NCBI GenBank assembly: GCA_002842135.1
Contig: PHCD01000040.1
Coordinates: 1 to 14,529, forward strand
Length of the DNA: 14,529 nucleotides
Origin: Betaproteobacteria bacterium HGW-Betaproteobacteria-8
Lineage (GTDB): Bacteria > Pseudomonadota > Gammaproteobacteria > Burkholderiales > Methylophilaceae
Direction of reading: 5' to 3'
Shown here piece by piece: positions 1-6,755 of the stretch. Position 1 is the first letter of the stretch; every line of letters starts with the position of its first letter. Under the pieces are notes generated by a model that had not been told where the DNA came from, did no database searches, and saw nothing but the letters and a program-made list of their open reading frames with translations. A program made the translations under genes and the position numbers.

Positions 1-744
1 GGCCTGATAGCCTCGCTCGGTGTCGGTGAAGTCAAGGTTTACCGCAAGTTGCGCGTCGCCTTTTTCTCCACCGGCGACGAACTCGCCAGCGTCGGTCAGG
101 AACTGCAGGCCGGACAGGTCTATGACAGCAACCGCTACACGCTCTACGGCATGCTCACCCGCCTCGGCATCGAGGTCATCGATATGGGCGTGGTGCGTGA
201 TGAACCTGAATTACTCGAGCAGGCCTTGATCGAAGCCTCTTCCAGCGCCGATGTCATACTCACCAGTGGCGGCGTCTCTGTCGGCGAAGCCGACTTCATG
301 AAACAACTGCTGGAAAAACTGGGGCAGGTCGTCTTCTGGAAAATCGCCATGAAGCCCGGACGTCCCCTGGCTTACGGAAAGGTAGGCAATGCCCATTACT
401 TCGGCCTGCCCGGCAACCCGGTCTCGGTCATGGTGACTTTCTATCAGTTCGTACGCGAGGCGCTGCTGGTGTTGATGGGGCAATCGGCACCTGCACCATC
501 ACCTCTGCTAAAAGCCATATGCACGGACAACATCAAAAAACTGCCGGGGCGTACCGAATTCCAGCGTGGCGCTTTGTATCTCGATCAGGATGGCGAATGG
601 AAAGTCAGGCCAACCGGCAACCAGGGTTCCGGCATCCTGCGCTCGATGTCGGAGGCCAATTGCTTCATCGTGCTGGATGAAAGCGTCGGTAACGTCGAAG
701 CGGGCATGCCAGTGCAGGTTCAGGTCTTGGAAGGCGTGATTTGA
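1..744 (+). CDS. moeA: Molybdopterin molybdenumtransferase MoeA, C-terminal part (5' end outside window)
   Basis: MoeA inserts molybdate into adenylylated molybdopterin in the cytoplasm, the last step of molybdenum cofactor synthesis. The reading frame is open from base 1 and ends at TGA 742-744, so 247 residues of a protein usually about 400 long are visible. A TTG at 49 lies inside conserved sequence and is not the true start. Family marks in order are FSTGDEL, DSNRYTLYG, TSGGVSVGEADF, the KPGRPLAYGK stretch and GLPGNPVSVMVTF, which form the molybdopterin-binding MoeA domain. The C-terminal beta-barrel domain follows (from about QRGALYLDQDGEW). The next gene starts 25 bases after the stop on the same strand, so co-transcription is possible, although no functional link to the receptor is evident. 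Confidence 0.95.
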   Translation, partial: GLIASLGVGEVKVYRKLRVAFFSTGDELASVGQELQAGQVYDSNRYTLYGMLTRLGIEVIDMGVVRDEPELLEQALIEASSSADVILTSGGVSVGEADFMKQLLEKLGQVVFWKIAMKPGRPLAYGKVGNAHYFGLPGNPVSVMVTFYQFVREALLVLMGQSAPAPSPLLKAICTDNIKKLPGRTEFQRGALYLDQDGEWKVRPTGNQGSGILRSMSEANCFIVLDESVGNVEAGMPVQVQVLEGVI

Positions 745-769
745 TATAAGTCAATCACCAGGAAATATC

Positions 770-3142
770 ATGAAAATCATGATGTTTTTCTGCACAAGTA
801 AGACTACTGTTCAAATCATCTTTAAAAAAACCAATAAACCATCCATCATGAACCATCCGTTTACTTTCCGGATCCTGCCCGGCCAACTGTTGCTGGCAGG
901 TTGCATCTGCCTCGGATTTTCGTCTTTCGCATTTGCAGAAGTTCAATTCAGCGCCGAAGAAATCGAACTACATAACGCACTTCGTCTAGCCCCTGTCGTC
1001 GTGACCGGCACCCGCAGCGAACAGAACAGCTTTGACCTGCCGATGTCGATCGATTCGGTAGAAGGCGAAACCATCCGCGAGGGGCAACTGCAGGTCAATC
1101 TCTCGGAATCCGCCGCCCGTGTGCCCGGCGTCGTCGTCAATAACCGCAACAACCCGGCGCAGGACTTGGCCATCCAGATCCGTGGCTTCGGCTCCCGCTC
1201 CACTTTCGGCGTGCGTGGCGTTCGTCTTTATGCAGATGGTATCCCCATGACCATGCCGGACGGGCAGGGCCAGACCGGCACCTTCAACCTGGATACGGCA
1301 AAACGCGTCGAATACCTGCGCGGGCCGTTCTCGGCGCTCTACGGCAACTCCTCTGGCGGCGTTGTGCAGATTTTCACCGAAGACGGCCCCGATGAGCCCA
1401 CGCTCTCCGGCGGCATCACTTTCGGCAGTTATGACACACGCCGCGGCAGCATCTCCTTTGGTGGTGATAATGACGGATTCAACTATATCGTCAACGCCAA
1501 CACCTATCGCAGCGATGGCTATCGCGACCAATCCGAAACCCGCCGCGACACCTTCCACGGCAAATTCAGTTTCGATCTCGGCGAAGCCACCAAGCTGACC
1601 ATCGTCGCTACCGCGCTGGACCAGCCGGATAATGAAGACCCACAGGGTCTGAATGCTCAGCAACTGAAGGACGACCGCCGGCAGGCCAACCCGAATTCTT
1701 TGAAATTCGACACTCGTGTCACCCGCAGCCATGAACAGATTGGCGCTACGCTGGAACACATGCTGACCGAGAACGACACGCTACGCTTCATGACCTATTA
1801 CGGTCAACGTGATAACGAGCAGTTCCAGTCCATCTCGGTTAACGGCCAGCGTAACGATCTGAGCGGTGGTGGGGTTGCCACGATAGACCGTAATTTTAGT
1901 GGTATAGATCTGCGTTGGGCACATAAGGGCCTGCTCGCAGACATGCCATACAACTTCACGGTCGGCACCAATTACGACCGCATGAAGGACGACCGGAAGG
2001 GTTACGAGAATTTTGTCGCGAACGCGGCACTGGGTAGCGTGCCTTTCGGCACAGATTGCGGGGACATTGTCGGCGGCCAGGCGGTGACATGCGGAGTCAA
2101 GGGCAATCTGCGTCGTAATGAGACCAACAAGGTCAACAACTTCGATCAGTACATGCAGGCTGCGATCGACCTCACACCACGCTGGAATTTGAGCGCAGGC
2201 GTACGCCACAGCCAGGTCAAATTCGAGAATGATGACAAATTCCTGCTGGACTCCGGCTACCAGAACACCAACCCTGACGATAGCGGGAAAGTCACCTTCC
2301 GGGAAACCACGCCAGTCATCGGCGCCATCTTCAAAGCTACCGACACCCTGAACCTGTATGCGAATGCGGGGCAAAGTTTCGAAACTCCCACCTTCGTTGA
2401 GATGGCCTATACTAGCACCGGCGGCTTCAACCTCGACCTCAAACCGGCAAAAAGCGATCAGTATGAAGTTGGTGCAAAGTGGATGGTTGGCAACTCAACA
2501 CTGATCAATGGCTCGTTCTTCTTCATCGATACCAAGGATGAAATCGTTGTTCTGCAACAGTCCGGCGGGCGCACGGTCTACCAGAACGTCAAGGACAGCG
2601 AACGCAAGGGCTTTGAGCTCTCTATTGATAGCCAGTTGGCGCATGGATTCAATGCCTACTTGGCTTACACCTATCTCGATGCAGAATTCACCTCGGAATT
2701 CGAGGCCTGCCGGCCATTCAGTACCGGCCAAGTATTCTGCGACCCAGTATCCGCTACAAGTACACTGAACTCCGGAGCAGAGACCATAGGTTCTGGCGCA
2801 GACATCCCCGGCACTTACAAACACACACTGTTCGGCGAATTATCTTGGCGTCACCAACCCAGCGGCTTCTCCACTGCGATCGAAGTCAGGGGCAACAGCA
2901 AAACCAATGTCGCATTCAAACCCGAATACGGCAAGGCCAGCGGCTACGCCATCGCCTCCTGGCGCGGCGGCTTCAATCAGAAGAAAGGTGATTGGAGATT
3001 CAGCGAATTCGTCCGTGTAGAAAACCTGTTCGACAAGGAATATGTCGGATCGATACGCGTCGGCGACCTGAATGGCAATTATTATGAGCCAGCCCCGACC
3101 ACCAATTGGCTGCTCGGCCTTAACGCCAGTTATCAGTTCTAA
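770..3142 (+). CDS. pqqU: TonB-dependent outer-membrane receptor, PqqU/YncD-like (probable PQQ receptor)
   Basis: This is a 790-residue outer-membrane receptor with a signal peptide ending near SFAFA|EV, a TonB-box-like segment (PVVVTGTRSE), a plug domain and a beta-barrel ending in a terminal Phe (ASYQF). It shares with E. coli YncD, now PqqU, the motifs NLSES, RGFGSRSTFGVRG (from residue 138), DGIPMTMPDGQGQT, LRGPFSALYGN, FETPT, DEIVV..SGGRT.Y.N and NLFDKEYVGS (from residue 752) plus YYEP. These were recognised by memory of the family, not by alignment. PqqU imports pyrroloquinoline quinone across the outer membrane using TonB energy. The neighbourhood of PQQ-dehydrogenase genes fits that substrate, but a lanthanide chelate or siderophore is not excluded. 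Start 770 has AGGAAA six bases upstream. An in-frame ATG at 848 would give a conventional signal peptide (764 residues) but has no clear ribosome binding site. Confidence 0.88.
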   Translation: MKIMMFFCTSKTTVQIIFKKTNKPSIMNHPFTFRILPGQLLLAGCICLGFSSFAFAEVQFSAEEIELHNALRLAPVVVTGTRSEQNSFDLPMSIDSVEGETIREGQLQVNLSESAARVPGVVVNNRNNPAQDLAIQIRGFGSRSTFGVRGVRLYADGIPMTMPDGQGQTGTFNLDTAKRVEYLRGPFSALYGNSSGGVVQIFTEDGPDEPTLSGGITFGSYDTRRGSISFGGDNDGFNYIVNANTYRSDGYRDQSETRRDTFHGKFSFDLGEATKLTIVATALDQPDNEDPQGLNAQQLKDDRRQANPNSLKFDTRVTRSHEQIGATLEHMLTENDTLRFMTYYGQRDNEQFQSISVNGQRNDLSGGGVATIDRNFSGIDLRWAHKGLLADMPYNFTVGTNYDRMKDDRKGYENFVANAALGSVPFGTDCGDIVGGQAVTCGVKGNLRRNETNKVNNFDQYMQAAIDLTPRWNLSAGVRHSQVKFENDDKFLLDSGYQNTNPDDSGKVTFRETTPVIGAIFKATDTLNLYANAGQSFETPTFVEMAYTSTGGFNLDLKPAKSDQYEVGAKWMVGNSTLINGSFFFIDTKDEIVVLQQSGGRTVYQNVKDSERKGFELSIDSQLAHGFNAYLAYTYLDAEFTSEFEACRPFSTGQVFCDPVSATSTLNSGAETIGSGADIPGTYKHTLFGELSWRHQPSGFSTAIEVRGNSKTNVAFKPEYGKASGYAIASWRGGFNQKKGDWRFSEFVRVENLFDKEYVGSIRVGDLNGNYYEPAPTTNWLLGLNASYQF

Positions 3143-3161
3143 TCTGCAAAGCATCAAATTA

Positions 3162-3195
3162 AATGTTGTGTGCGTGCAAAGTCGCACACAACATT
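3162..3195. repeat. Inverted repeat (perfect 13-bp stem, 8-base loop) after the receptor gene
   Basis: The arms AATGTTGTGTGCG (3162-3174) and CGCACACAACATT (3183-3195) pair perfectly around the loop TGCAAAGT, 19 bases after the receptor stop codon. No T-run follows on either strand, so it is not a standard intrinsic terminator. It may stabilise the receptor mRNA 3' end, work with Rho, or be an operator. The rest of the 187-base gap before the next gene is AT-rich and contains the promoter described next. Confidence 0.6.
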
Positions 3196-3272
3196 CAAAA
3201 CAAGATTAAAATCATTTCAAATTTAAGCAGTTGGTTCACCCTGAACTAACGAACTTATATCCGCTTTTCACG

Positions 3273-3303
3273 TCTACATCAGTTATGAGCAAGACGCTAT
3301 AAT
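3273..3303 (+). promoter_or_regulatory. Probable sigma-70 promoter for the SoxYZ-like carrier gene
   Basis: A perfect TATAAT lies at 3298-3303. A 4-of-6 match to the -35 box (TCTACA, 3273-3278) sits 19 bases upstream, longer than the usual 17. Transcription would begin near 3310, giving a leader of about 20 bases that carries the GGGGAG ribosome binding site. Confidence 0.5.
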
Positions 3304-3329
3304 GCGTTGCAAACTTTGGGGAGTACATC

Positions 3330-4133
3330 GTGTTTCAATCTATATCAAAAACAGCTTATCTGGCATTAGCCGGATTGATGTTTTCTTTCAGCAGCAATGC
3401 ACTGGCTGAAGCCGATCCCAAGATATGGCCTGTGATCAAGGAAGCTTTTTTCGCTGACCGCCCGATTGAAGAGGTCGATTTCATTCAGCTGACCGCCCCA
3501 AAACGGGCCGAAAGTGGCGCCCAGGTGCCCTTCAGCATTGCCCTCGATCAGGACAAAGGCCATGCCAAGGCCATCAAGAAAATCTATGTGATTGTGGATG
3601 CCAACCCGATACAACTGGCAGCGACTTACAACCTGACAGAAGAACTGGGCAAGTTCAATCTCTCCACACGCATACGTCTTGAAACAGATTCTTTCGTACG
3701 TGCAGTGGGCGAGACTGCCGATGGCAAACTTTACATGGCTGCCATTCCGATCCGTGCAGCTGGCGGTTGCGGCGGCGTCATTGATGCAGATGAAACAGCA
3801 GTGCGTGCATCAGCTGGCAAGATCAAAATGAATGTGGAATCACCCGTGAGTTTTGGCAAAATGACTCCGGCCACTTTCATCATCAAGCATCCAATGAGAA
3901 CAGGCCTGCAGCGTGACCTGGTTTCGCAAGGCTTTTTACCAGCCTTCTTCATCAAAAAGGCGACCTTCACATACAACGACAAGCCGGTATTCGATGTTGA
4001 TCTGAATGTGGGCACCAGTGAAGACCCTTACCTGAAATTCAGTTTTGTCCCGAAGGAACCGGGGGTCCTGAAAGTCAAAGCGACTGACAATGAAGGCAAG
4101 TCCTTCACGCATGAGGTAGATGTAAAAAGCTAA
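3330..4133 (+). CDS. Quinoprotein dehydrogenase-associated SoxYZ-like carrier protein (SoxY-SoxZ fusion)
   Basis: This is a 267-residue secreted protein with a signal peptide of about 26 residues (NALA|EADP). The first domain resembles SoxY and ends in the cysteine swinging-arm motif AAGGCGG, with Cys147 as the likely carrier residue. The second, from about residue 160, resembles SoxZ (KMTPATFIIKHPMRTG, then PGVLKVKATDNEG). In true Sox systems separate SoxY and SoxZ carry sulfur intermediates on that Cys. The fused form is known from gene neighbourhoods of PQQ alcohol dehydrogenases (the fused SoxYZ-related family), and what it carries is not established. No other sox genes are present. The start is GTG at 3330, with GGGGAG at 3318-3323 six bases upstream; the next in-frame Met lies inside the signal peptide. 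Its usual partner, a SoxH-like hydrolase, is encoded 850 bases downstream. Confidence 0.9.
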   Translation: MFQSISKTAYLALAGLMFSFSSNALAEADPKIWPVIKEAFFADRPIEEVDFIQLTAPKRAESGAQVPFSIALDQDKGHAKAIKKIYVIVDANPIQLAATYNLTEELGKFNLSTRIRLETDSFVRAVGETADGKLYMAAIPIRAAGGCGGVIDADETAVRASAGKIKMNVESPVSFGKMTPATFIIKHPMRTGLQRDLVSQGFLPAFFIKKATFTYNDKPVFDVDLNVGTSEDPYLKFSFVPKEPGVLKVKATDNEGKSFTHEVDVKS

Positions 4134-4138
4134 AAAAT

Positions 4139-4163
4139 AAAGGGGGCATCGCGCCCCTTTTTT
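4139..4163. terminator. Bidirectional intrinsic terminator between the SoxYZ-like and cytochrome b561 genes
   Basis: GGGGC (4143-4147) pairs with GCCCC (4153-4157) around ATCGC. Flanking A-U and G-U pairs extend the stem, and six Ts follow at 4158-4163. The A-rich stretch upstream gives a U-tract on the other strand. The site lies between convergent genes and can serve both. Confidence 0.85.
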
Positions 4164-4185
4164 GCACCCGAATTAACGCAAATGC

Positions 4186-4785
4186 TTAATGCAAGGACAT
4201 GCGTTTCATTGTTTCATCCTTGTTGATGAATTTGTGTTTAAGGGCACCGGCGATATGCAGCAGGATAAGCAAAGCCAACGCCAACCCGACCCATTCATGC
4301 ACTGCCAGAAAAACTTCGCGCACTGTCTTGTTATCCAGCCCCGGCAAGAATGCAAGACCGAACCATTTAACGCCAAATTTACTGTACAGTGCCATCAACA
4401 GGCCGCTGACCGGCATGGCAACCATCAACACATAGAGCAGCTTGTGTGCAGCATCAGCAAGTTTCCTTTCCCACGCTTTCAGCGAACTCAGCAATGCAGG
4501 AGGCTGATGGCTAAGTCGCCAGTAAACACGGAAAGCGATCAGTGCGAGCAGCGTGACGCCAATGGATTTGTGCAGGTTGAAGTAAAAGGTTCGCGGTGAC
4601 ACCTCTTCCGCCAGTTGCCAGGTATAGATGCCAAGGTTGAATAAATCGTAGGAACTCGATTTTGCACCCTCACGCGGCAGGCCGGTCATAAACCAGCCGA
4701 AGGCGAGCATGAAGAGTATGCCGAGGGCGATGAGCCAGTGCAGAATGACAGCAGTCTTGGTGTATCGAGTCGTAGAATTATTCAT
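4186..4785 (-). CDS. Cytochrome b561 family membrane protein
   Basis: This is a 199-residue, four-helix inner-membrane di-heme cytochrome b of the bacterial b561 (CybB-like) family, which passes electrons between quinol and periplasmic or membrane redox partners. Likely heme ligands are His16 (VILHW) and His72 (FNLHKSIG) on the first two helices and His163 (AVHEW) and His177 (ILLHIAG) on the last. About 56 residues separate the first two, because a loop of roughly 25 residues rich in Ser and Tyr follows helix 1. The start ATG at 4785 is preceded by AGGA at about seven bases. The gene is convergent with the SoxYZ-like gene and divergent from the hydrolase gene, so it splits that pair. A role as electron acceptor for a periplasmic quinoprotein pathway is plausible from context but unproven. 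Confidence 0.92.
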   Translation of the reverse strand: MNNSTTRYTKTAVILHWLIALGILFMLAFGWFMTGLPREGAKSSSYDLFNLGIYTWQLAEEVSPRTFYFNLHKSIGVTLLALIAFRVYWRLSHQPPALLSSLKAWERKLADAAHKLLYVLMVAMPVSGLLMALYSKFGVKWFGLAFLPGLDNKTVREVFLAVHEWVGLALALLILLHIAGALKHKFINKDETMKRMSLH

Positions 4786-4814
4786 ATTGGTATCCTAGCT
4801 GGTTGTTAAATGGA

Positions 4815-4829
4815 TGTTTGTTGCAAACA
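4815..4829. promoter_or_regulatory. Small inverted repeat in the divergent intergenic region (possible operator)
   Basis: TGTTTG-TTG-CAAACA is a 6+6 bp dyad 30 bases upstream of the cytochrome b561 start, within the 197-base gap shared with the hydrolase gene. Its position would suit a regulator acting on the b561 promoter. No convincing -35/-10 pair was found for either gene in this gap, and short dyads also arise by chance. Confidence 0.25.
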
Positions 4830-4982
4830 CCCCAGAATGATCGATTATCTATTTTGTTTTATTGTAGATGTTTCAGTATTGTAACGTTATCGACGCCGAT
4901 ATCTTCCGCAAGTTCCAAAGCGGGCATGAAGAGTTCGGTAGTCTGGCATGAAAAATTTAACATTTACAGAGGAATTAGTCCC

Positions 4983-5897
4983 ATGCTGCAAGTCGTCATT
5001 GCTTTGTTCGGGCTGCTTATCATCACTTCGCAGCCACATGCCCAGCCACTCAAACTGGAAAAGGTCGCAGATGGCGTCTATGTACACCATGGCGTGCATG
5101 AAGACCTGTCAGAGGGTTATCACGGCGACATCTGCAACATCGGGTTCATCGTCGGCAGCAAAGGTATTGCCGTGATAGATAGCGGCGGCACATTCAAGGT
5201 CGGTCAGCGCTTCCGCAAAGCCATTCGTGAAGTCAGCGACCTGCCAGTGCTATACGTGATCAATACTCACGTACATCCAGACCACATCTACGGCAATGCC
5301 GCTTTCTCTCCTGACCAACCACAATTTGTCGGTCATGCAAAGCTGGCAGATGCAATGGAGCGCCGCAAAGATGCATACAACAGAATCCATCAGGAATGGC
5401 TGGGTGATGAATTTGCAGGCAGTGAGATGATTAAACCCACCCTCCCGGTAAAGGACAACCTGACCCTGGATCTGGGCAATCGCCAGCTACACCTGAGTGC
5501 GCATCCCGTCGCCCACACCAATACAGACTTGACCGTAATCGACAGCAAAACCAGCACGTTGTGGTCTGGGGATCTGTTGTTCGTCGAACGCACGCCGTCC
5601 ATCGATGGTGACATCAAGGGCTGGATTTCAGTAACAGAAAGCTTGGGTCAGCTTAGCGTCAAACAGACCGTGCCCGGCCATGGCCCTGTAGTCAATGATC
5701 TGACGTCAGCGCTCAACAATCAGCATCGCTATCTGACAACGTTACTCAATGACATCCGCGCCAGCATCAAGAAAGGCGAAGTCATGGAAAGTGCCATGAA
5801 TACTGCCGCCGCATCCGAAAAGGATCGTTGGGTGCTATTTGATATTGTCAATCGACGCAATGTAAACAACATCTATCCTGGCCTTGAGTGGGAGTAA
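4983..5897 (+). CDS. Quinoprotein relay-type zinc metallohydrolase (SoxH-like metallo-beta-lactamase fold)
   Basis: This is a 304-residue secreted metallo-beta-lactamase-fold hydrolase. The signal peptide is about 20 residues (QPHA|QPLK). The zinc site is complete: HVHPDH at 96-101, His178 (VAHTNTDL), Asp197 (SGDLLF) and His233 (PGHGPV). Proteins of this type are found beside the fused SoxYZ carrier and PQQ dehydrogenases and have been named quinoprotein relay zinc metallohydrolases; the substrate is unknown. By analogy with SoxH or glyoxalase II it may cleave something from the carrier Cys. The open frame extends back to 4803, but ATG 4983 is chosen: AGAGGAA lies eight bases upstream and a clean signal peptide starts there. 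The upstream extension has no family features. Confidence 0.88.
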   Translation: MLQVVIALFGLLIITSQPHAQPLKLEKVADGVYVHHGVHEDLSEGYHGDICNIGFIVGSKGIAVIDSGGTFKVGQRFRKAIREVSDLPVLYVINTHVHPDHIYGNAAFSPDQPQFVGHAKLADAMERRKDAYNRIHQEWLGDEFAGSEMIKPTLPVKDNLTLDLGNRQLHLSAHPVAHTNTDLTVIDSKTSTLWSGDLLFVERTPSIDGDIKGWISVTESLGQLSVKQTVPGHGPVVNDLTSALNNQHRYLTTLLNDIRASIKKGEVMESAMNTAAASEKDRWVLFDIVNRRNVNNIYPGLEWE

Positions 5898-5917
5898 TTC
5901 CAGAAGCCCCTGCCGTA

Positions 5918-5946
5918 TTAGGTCTGCCGAATCAATGATGTATAAT
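5918..5946 (+). promoter_or_regulatory. Probable promoter upstream of tonB
   Basis: A perfect TATAAT is at 5941-5946, with a weak -35 element (TTAGGT, 5918-5923) 17 bases upstream. Transcription would start near 5953 and leave a leader of about 45 bases before the GTG start of tonB. TATAAT followed shortly by CTTTGG also occurs at the SoxYZ-like gene promoter. Confidence 0.45.
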
Positions 5947-5996
5947 CGCAAGCTTTGGCTTTCACCCAGCAAACAACCCGACTTTCGTAAATTTTT

Positions 5997-6749
5997 GTGA
6001 ATACTGCCGCCATTTCTTACCCCAACTATCAAGCTGCTTATGAATCGCCGAATCATACTTTGGCTTGGGCGGTGGCTATTTCCCTTTGCCTGCATTTATT
6101 TGCCGTCTTCTATCTGCCTAATTTCCAGCACGACACCGAGAAGCCCCTGCCGCCGGTGCTGAACATCCAGATTGAAGCCCCCAAGGCCCCGGAGCCAGTG
6201 GAAAGCCCGGTAGTTGAACCCGCCCCGGAGCCGCCAAAACCCAAAGTAAAGCCAAAAATTGAACCCAAAGTGGTTCCGGTACAGAAACCGACCCCAATCG
6301 AAACTTACGAACCGGTCAACAACGAACCTGAAGTGACCGAGGAGCCGGTCTCAGCGCCTGTAATGTCTGTGGCACCCACTACAGAATCACAACCAGTGGT
6401 CACCGTACCGCCGCCACCTCCCCCACCACCTCCCGGACCGAGCCAGGCCGATCTGGATGCGGCACGCAAAAATTATGCGAACAAGCTGGCACACGCCATC
6501 GCCCAACATAAACAGTATCCGCGTGTTGCCCAGATGCGAGGTTGGCAGGGCGAGGCTCTGGTCGACCTGAAGCTGGATAGTCATGGCGCACTACTCGAAT
6601 CAAGAATCGCACGCTCAAGCGGCTACGATATGCTGGATAAGCAGGCACTTGAAATGATCAAAAAAGCAGCGCCTTTTCCGTCGCCTCCAGATATCCTGAA
6701 AAGCAGCGTATTCAATATCCAGGTCCCGGTTTCATTCAAGCTGGAATAG
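5997..6749 (+). CDS. tonB: Energy transducer TonB
   Basis: TonB spans the periplasm from the inner membrane and energises outer-membrane receptors such as the one at 770-3142. The 250-residue protein has a short cytoplasmic N-terminus and a membrane anchor at about residues 21-40 (LAWAVAISLCLHLFAVFYL). A long Pro/Glu/Lys/Val-rich linker follows (about 47-150) with an uninterrupted run of nine prolines. The C-terminal TonB domain carries YPRVAQMRGWQGEALV and ends in VPVSFKLE. An in-frame TAA at 5988-5990 limits the start to GTG 5997; no good ribosome binding site precedes it. No exbB or exbD lies in the window, so these must be elsewhere. The kinase gene starts six bases after the stop, suggesting a shared transcript. 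Confidence 0.93.
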   Translation: MNTAAISYPNYQAAYESPNHTLAWAVAISLCLHLFAVFYLPNFQHDTEKPLPPVLNIQIEAPKAPEPVESPVVEPAPEPPKPKVKPKIEPKVVPVQKPTPIETYEPVNNEPEVTEEPVSAPVMSVAPTTESQPVVTVPPPPPPPPPGPSQADLDAARKNYANKLAHAIAQHKQYPRVAQMRGWQGEALVDLKLDSHGALLESRIARSSGYDMLDKQALEMIKKAAPFPSPPDILKSSVFNIQVPVSFKLE

Positions 6750-6755
6750 CATTCC

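Noticed and set aside
986..1759. 257-codon open frame on the minus strand
   Set aside because: It lies entirely antisense to the receptor gene, whose protein has clear family motifs throughout; the opposite frame shows no recognisable domain.
3330..4133. Part of a thiosulfate-oxidising Sox system
   Set aside because: No soxA, soxX, soxB or soxCD is present and SoxY and SoxZ are fused, which fits the quinoprotein-associated carrier family instead.
4803..4982. N-terminal extension of the metallohydrolase open frame
   Set aside because: It has no signal peptide or family likeness at the far start, while ATG 4983 has a good ribosome binding site and begins a normal signal peptide.
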